A stretch of DNA of 58,423 bases from the IMG/VR virus record IMGVR_UViG_3300023174_000191, positions 1-58,423 of that record. One strand, 5' to 3'. The notes beneath the pieces were generated by a model. That model had not been told where the DNA came from. It saw nothing but the letters and a program-made list of their open reading frames with translations, and did no database searches. This document shows, piece after piece, positions 18,434-28,532 of this stretch. Every line of letters begins with the position of its first letter. Position 1 is the first letter of the stretch. The stretch comes from a virus. Made by a program: the position numbers and the translations under genes.

Positions 18434-21400
18434 TTAAATTGATTTCTTTTTAATTCCCGTAGTTGCTTCATCTATAGTTGTTAATTGACCGTTTGCAAAT
18501 ACAATTTTATTTGGATTAACTTTAGTTACTTTAACTACAGGGCCTCCGTCTACAGTTTGCGTTGAATTTACGTTTATAGCTGTCGCAGTTAACTTACATC
18601 CAACATATCTAGCGTTACGCCAACCCGCAGATGTTTCTCTATGTACATCAGCAAAAGAATAACTAGATGAATAAGGCTGTTGAGCTGAAGCTGAGGCTGC
18701 GCTGCTATAAAATAAATTCGTTTTTTGTAATGAGTTTGACTGAGTTGACCCTGATATAAATTTTTGAATTGGTGTATATGAACCAGACTGTGTTAATTTA
18801 TATTGACCGATATATCTATTTTGAATCCATGCATTACCTGTTTTATTAATAGTATCTATTTTAGTTAATACAGTACTTTTTGGTATATCTGATATAGTTC
18901 CAGCGGTTGTCGGCTTAATTGTAATACTACTGTCTTTAGATTTAATAATAGTAGAATCAGTTAATACAGGTAGAGTGTCTATTAAACCTTCAGTATCTTT
19001 AGATTTAATGACAGCAGATTCAGTAAATACTGGTAATATATTTTCTAACGTTGCTAATTTATCAGCGTCATATTGCATAAAAGGTTCTAATATAATTCCT
19101 GACAATTCTCCTATATTTAGGTCATCATAATCTATATTAGGATTAACTGTAATTCCTGAAAATTCTCCTATATCTATATTATCATAATCTATATCAGGAT
19201 TAATGATAACCCCATTTAAAATTCCTTGACGATCGTCATCAAAATCAATAGCAGGAGGAGCAATCATTTCGTCAACTTCTCCTTCTAAATCTTCATACTC
19301 CATACCCATTGGAAGATCAAATTGAGCAATAACTGTCTCATGAGTTAAATCTTCTATGGTAGGTTTTCTATTTAATCTTACTCTACTTCTTTCTAAAACG
19401 TTAGGTTCAACTACTAATCCAACTACTGCATTAGATCTTTGAGGAAGCATTTTTTTAATATACTTAAACAAAGTGAAATCATAAATTTCTAAAGCTCGAA
19501 AATAAGCTTCAAAGTCATTTCGATTTTCATATTTTAACCAATAATTCTTTGCAAAGTTAGTTAATTCATTATAAGATTCACTGTAAGTATCTCCTGGATC
19601 TCCTATATAATCGTCAATTTCAAAATATCCTAATTGATTGAAAATATCTTCATTAATTGCAGTTTGAGGAGAAAAGTAAACACCTACTCTATTAGAATCT
19701 AATGAATATCTATCAAAAGAAGATTTTTCAATTCTTGTTTTAGTATTTAATCTTTTATTTACATCTAATGAAGAAGATTCAATTCTTACTTTATTTGTAT
19801 ATAAACTAGAGCCTCCTAGCGAAGGAGACGGTGTATAATATGTTTCTTCAAATCCTTCTAAAACAAAATTACTAGGGTCACTTATAGTTAAATAATTTAA
19901 AGACGTAGCTTTTGTATATAAAGTTGAATTAGGCTGAGTAGGATATTGGCGATTTGTATTTTCTACTTCAGTGGTAGATAATGTATATCTTTGTAATAAA
20001 TGATTATATGGTTTTAAAGCTTCTTCTCCTGTTGTTGTAATATTTCTATTTACGTCATATGTATAAGATGCTGGAGATTGAGTATGTTCAATAAGAGTAT
20101 TATCATCTAGAGACCCAGACCAAAATCTAATTTCATGAATATGACCTTTAAATTTTTGAGGTGATGGAATAGTACTGACAAAGCCATTGTTGTTATTTGC
20201 AAATTGATATACATATCCTTCAGCTCCAATAGGAGCAATTAATGAATTATTTAAAGACCCTGATTTAATATATATAGATTTTCCGTATAGTGCTTTTGAT
20301 ACTTTTACAGTGGCTGAAGTTGTGTTTACTTTTTCAATAGTTATAGTATGCCAGCTATTATCAAATATTTCCAATCCTGGAATTGTAATTGTCTGTGCGT
20401 CATGGCTATATAAAATTATAGACCCTAAGTTATTGTAAGTATTATCTCTAGATAATAGTATTTGATAGCGCGCTAAGCTAGAGGAGTTTATAATTTCAAC
20501 TAAATTATAAGACTGCCCAAAATCATATACAAAATTATTATCTGTTTTAAATCTAAATTCTAAAGTATCAGGTAGTGGAGTTCCCTCGGCATATGTTTTA
20601 GCAGTCACGTAGCTTGAGCCGTTTGCTAGCCATGCTTTGTGATACACATCATGCACATATTCTGGAAAATGATCTGCATCTGTGAATGTAGAAGGTCCTC
20701 CATATTCTTTAATTGTCAATACAGATTGTGGTATACCAAAACAGGTTACCAAAGCTTTAATTGCTCTAGACGTTCCTTTTGTTTTTAAAATGTAAGGTAA
20801 GTTATTTACAATTCTTCTCCAAACTTCTTTGGTATTTGACTCGTCAGATAAAGTAGTAATTAATGGAATATCATCCGAATTTATCGTGCCATCAGCATTT
20901 GTGCCTAGCGAGTATTTCCATAATTCAGAAGTAGACTTACCATTTAGTAAACTGAATCCCATTGATTCTGCTACATGATAAAGTAAATCATCAGGCATAC
21001 CATCTTTAGGGTGTTCTTCTCTATATTTTATAGCAGTTAAATTATTAATGTAAGTCCATAAAATATCAAAATGCTGTGATATCATATTTACAAACAATGC
21101 ATAATCTTCACCATCTGAAGAGTTTTGAATTTGCAATGGCACTGTGTTTGTCAGTGCATGTACATTAAATTTATCATAAATTTCTGCTTGCTCTAACAAA
21201 TCGTAATAATATGCAGAACCTTGTACAGAATTTATTTCAACTTGATCTGCAAAATAACTATATGGATCATATGAAGCATATGCATTCCATGTAGTATAAG
21301 CTTGATCCCAAAATTCATATGCAGCAGCCCATGTATATGACGTACTTGAAATTCCTTTTTTAGGCCAAGGATTAATAGAGCCTGAAGTGTTATCTACATG

Positions 21401-22525
21401 TGAATATAAAGCACTTCCTGTATTTTCAAAAAATAAGTATTTTTCAAAATCGTCAAACCCAGAAACTACTGTATTTCGTTTAGTATAAGTGTCTTGAATA
21501 TTAACATCAATAATATCTGTATTTTCTATAGATTTTAAAGATTCTAACTGACTTGAAAAATATTCAATTAATTCAAGTTTATATTTAAAATTCTTAACTC
21601 GCTCTACTGCAGAACCATAATGTATAAAGTTAGAAAAATCTCTATAATTAATATTTAATTTAATTCCAGATAATGACCCTGAAAAATAAGAATCTATTAA
21701 TTGTTGTGAAGTAGACATATTTTCTGATAGTAAATCATTCCAAGATTTAAAATCAGTTGCAATTGAACCTCCGTCAGTACCTTCTAATTCAAAGTTAGGG
21801 CCTGCTAAATTAGTTACTGGGTCTCCTATAAATTTAGGTACGATAGAAACAGACTCTATTATAGGAACTAAAATTTCTTCAGAAATCCAAATTTTAGATT
21901 TTTCTCCAAATCTAGAAGGAAGTGGCTCGTATAATTTAGCGACAATTTCAGGAATGTCAGAATCAGTATCAAATCTTAAATTAATAATTTGATATGTATC
22001 ATTGAACCCGAAATTAATAACAAAAGAGTCAAAAATATCATTACGTAATAAATCTTCCCATCTAGATTTAAGTGCGCTTAATTGCTGAACTAGCCCAGGA
22101 CTATTTTGTGATAATTGTATTCTTAACTCTCGTCTAGAAGGAGATATTTCTTTTATAAAAACTTTTTGCCCTTCATAAGAGCCTAAAAGATTATCAAATA
22201 AATTATATACAATTTTATATTGACCTCTAGTAACTCCTAAAGCTTCTAACTCTTTTACATTGTCAATTGATAAATGTTGGTATGCTACCTTTTGAGAGGT
22301 AGTATCATTATTTTCAATTGAATATAAAGTTTTATGATTTCCTGTTAAATATACACCGTCAGGCGTATAAACGTGCATTTCTAAATTAGGCTGAGCACCT
22401 TTATTGAATGTAACAGAAAAATTTCTTACATCTAAAAGTTCTTTATCAACAGTTTCTAACCGAGACCCTTGAGTAGCCCCGGTTGATTTTAGAATTTCAT
22501 TCTGGTTTTTGTAAACTGTTAGCAT
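18434..22525 (-). CDS. very large baseplate/tail protein with internal LamG-like domain
   Basis: At 1363 residues this is the largest protein of the window. Residues about 660-830 look like a LamG/concanavalin fold (LEFRFKTDNNFVYDFG, GLEIFDNSWHTITIEKVN, GHIHEIRFWSGSL). Residues about 1110-1240 contain short acidic repeats of the form IxPDIDYDNIDIGEFSGI. The rest is mixed alpha/beta with many Tyr and Ser. In T4 the gene after gp6 is gp7 (about 1000 residues), so a wedge role is possible by order and size only; I see no sequence proof. A late-promoter element precedes it. Confidence 0.65.
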   Translation of the reverse strand: MLTVYKNQNEILKSTGATQGSRLETVDKELLDVRNFSVTFNKGAQPNLEMHVYTPDGVYLTGNHKTLYSIENNDTTSQKVAYQHLSIDNVKELEALGVTRGQYKIVYNLFDNLLGSYEGQKVFIKEISPSRRELRIQLSQNSPGLVQQLSALKSRWEDLLRNDIFDSFVINFGFNDTYQIINLRFDTDSDIPEIVAKLYEPLPSRFGEKSKIWISEEILVPIIESVSIVPKFIGDPVTNLAGPNFELEGTDGGSIATDFKSWNDLLSENMSTSQQLIDSYFSGSLSGIKLNINYRDFSNFIHYGSAVERVKNFKYKLELIEYFSSQLESLKSIENTDIIDVNIQDTYTKRNTVVSGFDDFEKYLFFENTGSALYSHVDNTSGSINPWPKKGISSTSYTWAAAYEFWDQAYTTWNAYASYDPYSYFADQVEINSVQGSAYYYDLLEQAEIYDKFNVHALTNTVPLQIQNSSDGEDYALFVNMISQHFDILWTYINNLTAIKYREEHPKDGMPDDLLYHVAESMGFSLLNGKSTSELWKYSLGTNADGTINSDDIPLITTLSDESNTKEVWRRIVNNLPYILKTKGTSRAIKALVTCFGIPQSVLTIKEYGGPSTFTDADHFPEYVHDVYHKAWLANGSSYVTAKTYAEGTPLPDTLEFRFKTDNNFVYDFGQSYNLVEIINSSSLARYQILLSRDNTYNNLGSIILYSHDAQTITIPGLEIFDNSWHTITIEKVNTTSATVKVSKALYGKSIYIKSGSLNNSLIAPIGAEGYVYQFANNNNGFVSTIPSPQKFKGHIHEIRFWSGSLDDNTLIEHTQSPASYTYDVNRNITTTGEEALKPYNHLLQRYTLSTTEVENTNRQYPTQPNSTLYTKATSLNYLTISDPSNFVLEGFEETYYTPSPSLGGSSLYTNKVRIESSSLDVNKRLNTKTRIEKSSFDRYSLDSNRVGVYFSPQTAINEDIFNQLGYFEIDDYIGDPGDTYSESYNELTNFAKNYWLKYENRNDFEAYFRALEIYDFTLFKYIKKMLPQRSNAVVGLVVEPNVLERSRVRLNRKPTIEDLTHETVIAQFDLPMGMEYEDLEGEVDEMIAPPAIDFDDDRQGILNGVIINPDIDYDNIDIGEFSGITVNPNIDYDDLNIGELSGIILEPFMQYDADKLATLENILPVFTESAVIKSKDTEGLIDTLPVLTDSTIIKSKDSSITIKPTTAGTISDIPKSTVLTKIDTINKTGNAWIQNRYIGQYKLTQSGSYTPIQKFISGSTQSNSLQKTNLFYSSAASASAQQPYSSSYSFADVHRETSAGWRNARYVGCKLTATAINVNSTQTVDGGPVVKVTKVNPNKIVFANGQLTTIDEATTGIKKKSI

Positions 22526-22543
22526 TTATATTTTGTCTTTAAT

Positions 22544-22552
22544 ATAAATATC
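22544..22552 (-). promoter_or_regulatory. late-promoter element before the 1363-residue tail gene
   Basis: The minus strand reads GATATTTAT then ATTAAAG, 18 nt before the ATG at 22525, in a 52-nt gap between structural genes. Confidence 0.65.
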
Positions 22553-22577
22553 TAAGTTTGTTATTCTAGGTAGAATT

Positions 22578-24560
22578 TTATAATCTAGTTGACCATATGT
22601 CCGAACCATCTGATGAAGTTAATGTAAATATTCCGTCATCATCAATAGTAGCTTTTGCTGACCAGCCAACTTTATTTCTGCCAGAACCGTAAACTATATC
22701 CCAATTTTGCATTATTCGTTCACTGTCATAGTTCACTAAAGGAAATCCAGGATTCCATGTTCCATACAAAACTCCATCTTTTTCATATACATCTGGATTC
22801 TCAATTGATAATTTCGAAATACTAGGAGATACATCTCTATTAGCAGGATCATTATAAAATCCTGCTTGTATTTTTTGTAAATCTGGAATTGTTATATCAA
22901 CTGAGTATGTAGATTTTAACTTATTAGATATTTTAGTAGCTTCTAAAACAAATGTTGCAATTTTATTTGCTTTAAATTCATCAAAATCATTCCAAATTTC
23001 TTCTTTTTCAGCAGCGGTATATTTAGGTACCTCACTAAATACATCAACTCTTCCGTTGCGATTTTGAAGATATTCACGTAAATTAGCAGCTTGACGAGTG
23101 CCGGTAACAACTCTTTTTGTTTTCTTAACTTCATTAAATGCATCATTAAAAGCATCAGTTATAGAAGTTTTAGTAGCAGAATTAATTTTATCAATTTCAA
23201 TATCTGACCATGCCTTACCATTAACTAGATTTTGACTGAAATCGCCTGGTCTATTATTTGCAGTAAACTTCATTGCATAATTAGTTTCTAAAAAATCAAT
23301 AGTTCTATCTATATTATTACGGAAATTTTTAATATGTGATAGCACTTTTGCTGAATACTCTTTCCAGGCTGCAGCTTGTTGTACCGGAGATAAATTAGGT
23401 ACATCACTAAATACGTCGACTGTTGTTCTACCACGCCATTTTATAATTGTACGAGTACCTGTTTTAACAGAATGCGTTGCAGAAACTAATGCTTTTGTAG
23501 CTGCAAAATCATCCGCAATTGCTTTCTTTAAAGTATCATTAATTACTTTAATCCTACCATTTACCCAAGGATCAGCTTGAGGTCTAGCATTAAGTATAGA
23601 ATCCGGTATCCATTTATTTGCATAAATAGCATAAATTTCTAATTGACCATCATCTCCTTCTATCCATCTATGAGTTCTCGTACCTAATGCATATTCAGCT
23701 CGACCAAATTTTTGCCAATGCTCTTTTCCAGAGCTAGTGCCAGTTTTTCCATATAAAGCATCATTAGCTACGTCAGGATTAAGATAATAATAATTTGATT
23801 CTGGAGTGTATCCTTCGGGTAATGACCCTGGATTAATTTTCATTCCAAAATATAGAGGAGTTCCGTATTTTGCTGACGATGCTTGTATAGCTTCTGCATT
23901 TCCAATTTGATATATTTTTTTAATTTTCGCACCTGGAACAGGTTTACCGTAAATGTCAAATTTACCTACATAAATACAAAAATATCCGTTAGGTTCTAAA
24001 ACTCCTATTGCTTTTCTATTATCAGATAATAATCTATTAGTATTTTGAAAATCGTCTGAAGGTGCTGTTTCATATGAAGAATATAAATCAAATCGTTTAC
24101 CAACTTCAATATTATTAACTATTTTATTTACATAATCAACTACAGTAGGATCGGCAAGTATACTTGATAAATTTATTTGACCTTCTAATGTATTAATATG
24201 TTCTGATAATCTATTTATTTTTTCAGTATCAGATTGATTAGTAGCTTGTAATTCTGCTTTAGCTCCTTCTAATTCAGCAATTTTATTAGATAAATCAGTT
24301 ATAATATCATCTAAATTTCCCGGTAGAAATTCTTTGATTTCAATATCAACTACTCTATTAAATTTATCTTGAGATACCTTAGTAGTATTTAAGTTTATAA
24401 ACTTTCTAGATTGACTTAAATCTTTATTAATATCAATAACTGTCTGTCCTACCGTATTTTTTTCGTATGAAGCGTATTTTATATTTTCTACTTTTGAAGG
24501 TATAATTTCTCCAGTAAATACTTTATCTTTATCAAATTCATGTAATTTGTATATTGCCAT
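22578..24560 (-). CDS. baseplate/tail structural protein with coiled coil and internal duplication
   Basis: A 660-residue protein. Residues about 80-135 form a clear coiled coil (LSNKIAELEGAKAELQ then INRLSEHINTLEGQ). In the second half two related segments of about 115 residues occur in tandem; each begins TGTR, then R-x-DVFSxVP and a helix around W. The C-terminus ends in a compact beta segment (YGSGRNKVGWSAKATIDDDG). It overlaps no gene but leaves only 1 nt to the upstream gene, so the two are translated together. No known family is recognised. Confidence 0.62.
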   Translation of the reverse strand: MAIYKLHEFDKDKVFTGEIIPSKVENIKYASYEKNTVGQTVIDINKDLSQSRKFINLNTTKVSQDKFNRVVDIEIKEFLPGNLDDIITDLSNKIAELEGAKAELQATNQSDTEKINRLSEHINTLEGQINLSSILADPTVVDYVNKIVNNIEVGKRFDLYSSYETAPSDDFQNTNRLLSDNRKAIGVLEPNGYFCIYVGKFDIYGKPVPGAKIKKIYQIGNAEAIQASSAKYGTPLYFGMKINPGSLPEGYTPESNYYYLNPDVANDALYGKTGTSSGKEHWQKFGRAEYALGTRTHRWIEGDDGQLEIYAIYANKWIPDSILNARPQADPWVNGRIKVINDTLKKAIADDFAATKALVSATHSVKTGTRTIIKWRGRTTVDVFSDVPNLSPVQQAAAWKEYSAKVLSHIKNFRNNIDRTIDFLETNYAMKFTANNRPGDFSQNLVNGKAWSDIEIDKINSATKTSITDAFNDAFNEVKKTKRVVTGTRQAANLREYLQNRNGRVDVFSEVPKYTAAEKEEIWNDFDEFKANKIATFVLEATKISNKLKSTYSVDITIPDLQKIQAGFYNDPANRDVSPSISKLSIENPDVYEKDGVLYGTWNPGFPLVNYDSERIMQNWDIVYGSGRNKVGWSAKATIDDDGIFTLTSSDGSDIWSTRL

Positions 24561-24561
24561 T

Positions 24562-25668
24562 TTATTTAACTATTTTAAAAATAAATTCATTTGAAGAAAA
24601 GTATTCTGTAAAATCTGTGAAATTTGCTTGAATTTCAAATTTATAATATCTCTCAGGATACATCATTGTAGTATAAAAATCAAAATAACTTCCTGAAGTA
24701 TTTGTATTGAGTTTTGTTGATTCGCTATATGGTATAATAATTTGGTCATTATGCGCGTCTTTAATTTGATAATATGAATTTCTTGGTAATGCTTTAATTC
24801 CAGCAAAAGTTGAATTTTGTGTAAATGCAGGTCTAGGATATTTAGGTCGTGCAGCAATTAAAATTCTATTCTTTTTATCTTTAATAAATTCTGCATTGAA
24901 AGATCTTACATATACGATAGGATCATCTTCATACGTCATTTGAGTTAATGAACCTGTGTTATAAGTTAAACTTCCTGTCCAACTAATATATAAATGAGGT
25001 TCATATACAGTGTGAGTATCTGAAGAGTGAATTTGTATATTTGTTAAAGGTGTATTTGAACCTGTTAAAGTTGAGTTCTTATATGATATTACTACTCCAT
25101 TATTAGTATACACATTATTTACCCAATTTTTTACTAATGTAGTAATATCTAAATTAATAGTATCTTGAGTTTTATAATTAAATGACTGCGATGCTATTGA
25201 CGCTGTAAACCACGCACCGCCTCCTGCAGTTTCATTATATTGTATAGCAGTACCCGAGCCTGAAGTCCATTGTGCAGAACCTGTTCCTTGAGTAGTTATC
25301 CATGTAGCTCCATCTGTAGTTGATAGTTGGTTTTGAATTCCTGCTGGAAAGTAATGATATCCCGAACCGTTAGTCCAACTATTTGACAATGCTTTGGCTT
25401 CTATTGTATATGTAGCAGGTAATTCATATTCTTGAGCTGTATATAATTTTAAACTAGCAGATATATCATTTATAGAAATACCATTTTGTGATAAAATTGT
25501 AGGTAGATCTGAAATATCAAATTTCATTAATATTCTAGATTCAGTTAAATCACTTGTAGTTGAATCTCCTTCTTTTCGAAGTTCTAATATTTGATCAAGC
25601 CCCGCATTTCTATACGGATCTTTTTCATATATGGTTGTATCTTGTAATGCTGGTATTGACCAAATCAT
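24562..25668 (-). CDS. DNRLRE-domain virion protein
   Basis: A 368-residue protein whose first ~240 residues match the DNRLRE beta-sandwich pattern: DTTIYEKDPYRNAG, then SRILMKFDISDLP and a late WVNNVYTNNGVVISY segment. DNRLRE domains occur in secreted and viral surface proteins. The C-terminal ~125 residues are a separate beta domain that ends in YKFEIQANFTDFTEYF. It lies directly after gp6 in the transcription order, where T4 has its wedge genes, so a baseplate role is likely by position. The start codon is 11 nt after the gp6 stop. Confidence 0.7.
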   Translation of the reverse strand: MIWSIPALQDTTIYEKDPYRNAGLDQILELRKEGDSTTSDLTESRILMKFDISDLPTILSQNGISINDISASLKLYTAQEYELPATYTIEAKALSNSWTNGSGYHYFPAGIQNQLSTTDGATWITTQGTGSAQWTSGSGTAIQYNETAGGGAWFTASIASQSFNYKTQDTINLDITTLVKNWVNNVYTNNGVVISYKNSTLTGSNTPLTNIQIHSSDTHTVYEPHLYISWTGSLTYNTGSLTQMTYEDDPIVYVRSFNAEFIKDKKNRILIAARPKYPRPAFTQNSTFAGIKALPRNSYYQIKDAHNDQIIIPYSESTKLNTNTSGSYFDFYTTMMYPERYYKFEIQANFTDFTEYFSSNEFIFKIVK

Positions 25669-25679
25669 AATTTATTTTT

Positions 25680-27554
25680 TTATAGAGAAACGACTTTACC
25701 TACTATATCTGAATTAGGATATTTTACTTCAAAAACACTTGGATCTAAAGAAGGATAAATTACTCCTGCTTTTGTTGCTGCTGCAATATCATATACATTT
25801 CCTGAATACCCGTCTGTAGTATTATATAAATTTAATATTTTTACAGAAGTTACAGATTGAACTCCTTCTACTCTATCTAATTCAGTATATATTTTAGATA
25901 AAACAATTGGCTGGTTAATTTGCCATAATTTGCTATCAAATGTTGTTTTTAATTTATCAACACATTTGATTAATACTTCATTTGAGTTGTATTCAGGTAA
26001 AGTAATAATTTCAAACGTAACTCCAATATTAATAACATACGCTGTTTTTATATTAATAGCATCAGTTAACATTCTATATTGACTAATATACGTTTTTAAA
26101 TTTTCTTTAACTGCAGGATTCAGTCCAACTAAATTTCCATCTTTATTATAACCTAAAGTATATAGATTAATTGCTAATGGATTAGGAACCATCTCCTGAC
26201 CATTATCAGGATTAATTTGTTGATCTTGAATTACATAAGCTTTTGCTACTGAACCAAATTTAGGAGGTAATGAATAGCATCTTATTATATAATCTTGAGC
26301 AGTGATTGCTCTCTGTTGAGTAGCAAATGTACCCATTGCATTTTGTCTAATTTCTTCTAAAGTTTCTTCACTTTTGCCTCCTGCTGCAGGGCTAGGATTA
26401 GTACATGCAACTGAAGATTTTATTCTAGAAACTAATGTAGCATCTAAATTTTGTGAGTCTATTTGATATTCAATAGAAGTAATATTTTTCAATGTACCAG
26501 CAGCGACATTAGATTTAATACCTCCTCCGGTTGTATATTTAACAGTTAATGTTGTATTAGAAGGAGCTAAACCATATGTTTTAGTATACATAAAGTTTGA
26601 AGGATCTATAGGATGATCAAATTGAATTTGTAATCCACTTAAACTAGAACCTACATTATCTGGATTAGGAATTAATTCTTCATCATCATTATCAGATACT
26701 CCCGGACCAAATTGAATTTCTAAATTTTTGTCTGAACGAAATTTAGTTATAAATCGTCTAGCTGTTTTCTTTAATTTTAAAAGATATGGAATGTCATTGT
26801 ATTGAGATAACTCTGGATCATTTTGTACTGTATTTGCAATTGTTTCAAATACCATATCCTGAGCTAAAAAAGGAACTTCAGTCCAACTATTATTATCTGA
26901 ATCTGTTATAGACATTACTTCTATAATATCAGTATCTTCGATTAATATTTTATCAAATCTTTTAGCATTTCCAAATTCAAACGTTTTAGTTTGAATCGTA
27001 CCTGCTATTGATTTAACTTTTTTCTTTAATAAATAATATTCAGGAGTGTTATCAATATCGTTAACTTGATATACAGATACTTCTGTTGGGTTAAGGCTAC
27101 TTGATACTGAAAAATTTACTAAAGATAATGTTCTAAATTCAGAGTTAGATTTATCATCTCTAATAATCATGTTTTCTTTTAATGTTAAAGCATATGCCCA
27201 ATCAGGTGCTTTACCTTCAGCTGTATTCTTAGCTGGTAATAATTGAAATACGTCAATATCTACAGTTGCTGGAATTGTATTTTTAGTTTTATATCCAACA
27301 TTTTGCGCTAATGCTAAAATATTTGGTCTATTATCTGCATATTGCAAAAACGATTCTTTTAATTGATTATCTGTATAATATGATAAGACATCTCCAACAT
27401 AAGATGCCATTTCTATAAACATCATACCAGGAGAAGTTTCATTAAAGTCGTTGTAAGTATCTGGAAAATAATTCTTTGCAAACTCTATTAAGTTTGCTCT
27501 AAATTGTCCAAAATCTTTGTTAAGATATCTTATATCTTTTTTAGTTTGTGCCAT
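25680..27554 (-). CDS. gp6: baseplate wedge protein, T4 gp6 / gpJ-like
   Basis: A 624-residue protein similar in length to T4 gp6 (660). The N-terminus (RYLNKDFGQFRANLIEFAK, FNETSPGMMFIEMASYVGD, YYTDNQLKESFL) is the conserved opening of gp6-like wedge proteins, and the centre contains the baseplate J motif region (EETLEEIRQNAM, FATQQRAITAQDY). Gp6 dimers form the inner ring of the baseplate and drive the hexagon-to-star change on infection. It follows gp25 with one base between them, the same order as in many T4-like phages. Confidence 0.92.
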   Translation of the reverse strand: MAQTKKDIRYLNKDFGQFRANLIEFAKNYFPDTYNDFNETSPGMMFIEMASYVGDVLSYYTDNQLKESFLQYADNRPNILALAQNVGYKTKNTIPATVDIDVFQLLPAKNTAEGKAPDWAYALTLKENMIIRDDKSNSEFRTLSLVNFSVSSSLNPTEVSVYQVNDIDNTPEYYLLKKKVKSIAGTIQTKTFEFGNAKRFDKILIEDTDIIEVMSITDSDNNSWTEVPFLAQDMVFETIANTVQNDPELSQYNDIPYLLKLKKTARRFITKFRSDKNLEIQFGPGVSDNDDEELIPNPDNVGSSLSGLQIQFDHPIDPSNFMYTKTYGLAPSNTTLTVKYTTGGGIKSNVAAGTLKNITSIEYQIDSQNLDATLVSRIKSSVACTNPSPAAGGKSEETLEEIRQNAMGTFATQQRAITAQDYIIRCYSLPPKFGSVAKAYVIQDQQINPDNGQEMVPNPLAINLYTLGYNKDGNLVGLNPAVKENLKTYISQYRMLTDAINIKTAYVINIGVTFEIITLPEYNSNEVLIKCVDKLKTTFDSKLWQINQPIVLSKIYTELDRVEGVQSVTSVKILNLYNTTDGYSGNVYDIAAATKAGVIYPSLDPSVFEVKYPNSDIVGKVVSL

Positions 27555-27555
27555 A

Positions 27556-28005
27556 TTATATTAATTCAATTGAATTTGCTGTTACTAAAAATGTAATGAT
27601 TTGTTCTGATTTTTGACCATTTAATAAAACTGTAATTGATACTGATACTCCATGATCTTCTTGATTTCCTAAAACTGCTATTACTGGATCTACTGTTAAT
27701 GTGTCAATACTAACATATGGCAACCAAAATTTAACTGCATCTTGTATAGAATTTCTAATAGAAGTTGTTAACAATTCTGTATTTTGTTCGAATAAAGAAT
27801 CTTGTAATGTAGTTCCGAATTCAGGCTGCATTATACGTTCTCCTTTTCTAGTAAGAATTAAATTTTTTAAATTTGAAATTACTTGATCTTCCGTTGAATA
27901 AGATAACTCGAATAGAACTCCATCAGATCTTAACATAGGAAGTTTAATTCCTACTGCTACATCAGGAAGTAAATCAATCGTATTATATCTTTTTTCGTAT
28001 GACAT
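27556..28005 (-). CDS. gp25: baseplate wedge protein, gp25 / gpW-like
   Basis: A 149-residue protein of the gp25-like lysozyme-fold family (T4 gp25 has 132). Typical blocks are LTRKGERIMQPEFGTTL and LFEQNTELLTTSIRNSI. It forms part of the wedge core with gp6 and gp53 and primes sheath assembly. Its stop abuts gp6 and its start overlaps the end of the upstream 160-residue gene by one base, so the three are translationally coupled. Despite the family name it has no lysozyme activity expected. Confidence 0.92.
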   Translation of the reverse strand: MSYEKRYNTIDLLPDVAVGIKLPMLRSDGVLFELSYSTEDQVISNLKNLILTRKGERIMQPEFGTTLQDSLFEQNTELLTTSIRNSIQDAVKFWLPYVSIDTLTVDPVIAVLGNQEDHGVSVSITVLLNGQKSEQIITFLVTANSIELI

Positions 28006-28487
28006 TATAGTCCTTTTTTCTTATCAATTGCTTTCATTAAAGCTGAATAGTCTTTTGTGATTGCATTAACTACTTCTTCAGGAACATTTGCTGGATTAAT
28101 CGGTCTACCTTCAGGATCAACTGATGGTATTGCAGCTGCTTTTGACATTGCCAATGAAGGTCTAGCTCCCATTTGCATTGTAGGCCATTCATCAAAATCT
28201 CCACTATAATCAACCATACTTTCGTTTATTGAAGCGTAAGGATTTTCAGAACGAAACCCACCTGTTTCATTTAAAATATCATTAAGCATAGAATTTTTTG
28301 TAAATTGTTGCTTTGGTTTAGGTTTAGGTTTATAAGCGTTAGTGTATGTAGGAGTAGCCTCTTGTTTAACAGGTCTTTTTGTTTCTGTAATTACGGAACC
28401 ATAATGTTTTAACTCTGTACGTACTGCTGTCGAAACTTCTTCACGAATTACTTTTCGAAGCGCTTGTATAAAATCTTTTGAGTTCAT
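28005..28487 (-). CDS. small baseplate-cluster protein, unknown
   Basis: A 160-residue hydrophilic protein between the gp5-like hub gene and gp25. The first 30 residues are predicted helix (FIQALRKVIREEVSTAVRTE), followed by a Lys/Pro/Thr-rich disordered linker and a short acidic C-terminal part (DFDEWPTMQMGARPSLAMS). A helix-plus-linker layout suits an assembly factor or a peptide that binds the baseplate core. The stop overlaps the gp25 start by one base. Confidence 0.55.
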   Translation of the reverse strand: MNSKDFIQALRKVIREEVSTAVRTELKHYGSVITETKRPVKQEATPTYTNAYKPKPKPKQQFTKNSMLNDILNETGGFRSENPYASINESMVDYSGDFDEWPTMQMGARPSLAMSKAAAIPSVDPEGRPINPANVPEEVVNAITKDYSALMKAIDKKKGL

Positions 28488-28532
28488 ATTATTCTTTTTA
28501 ATAATTATTTAGTTTATTAATTTACTAGTATT

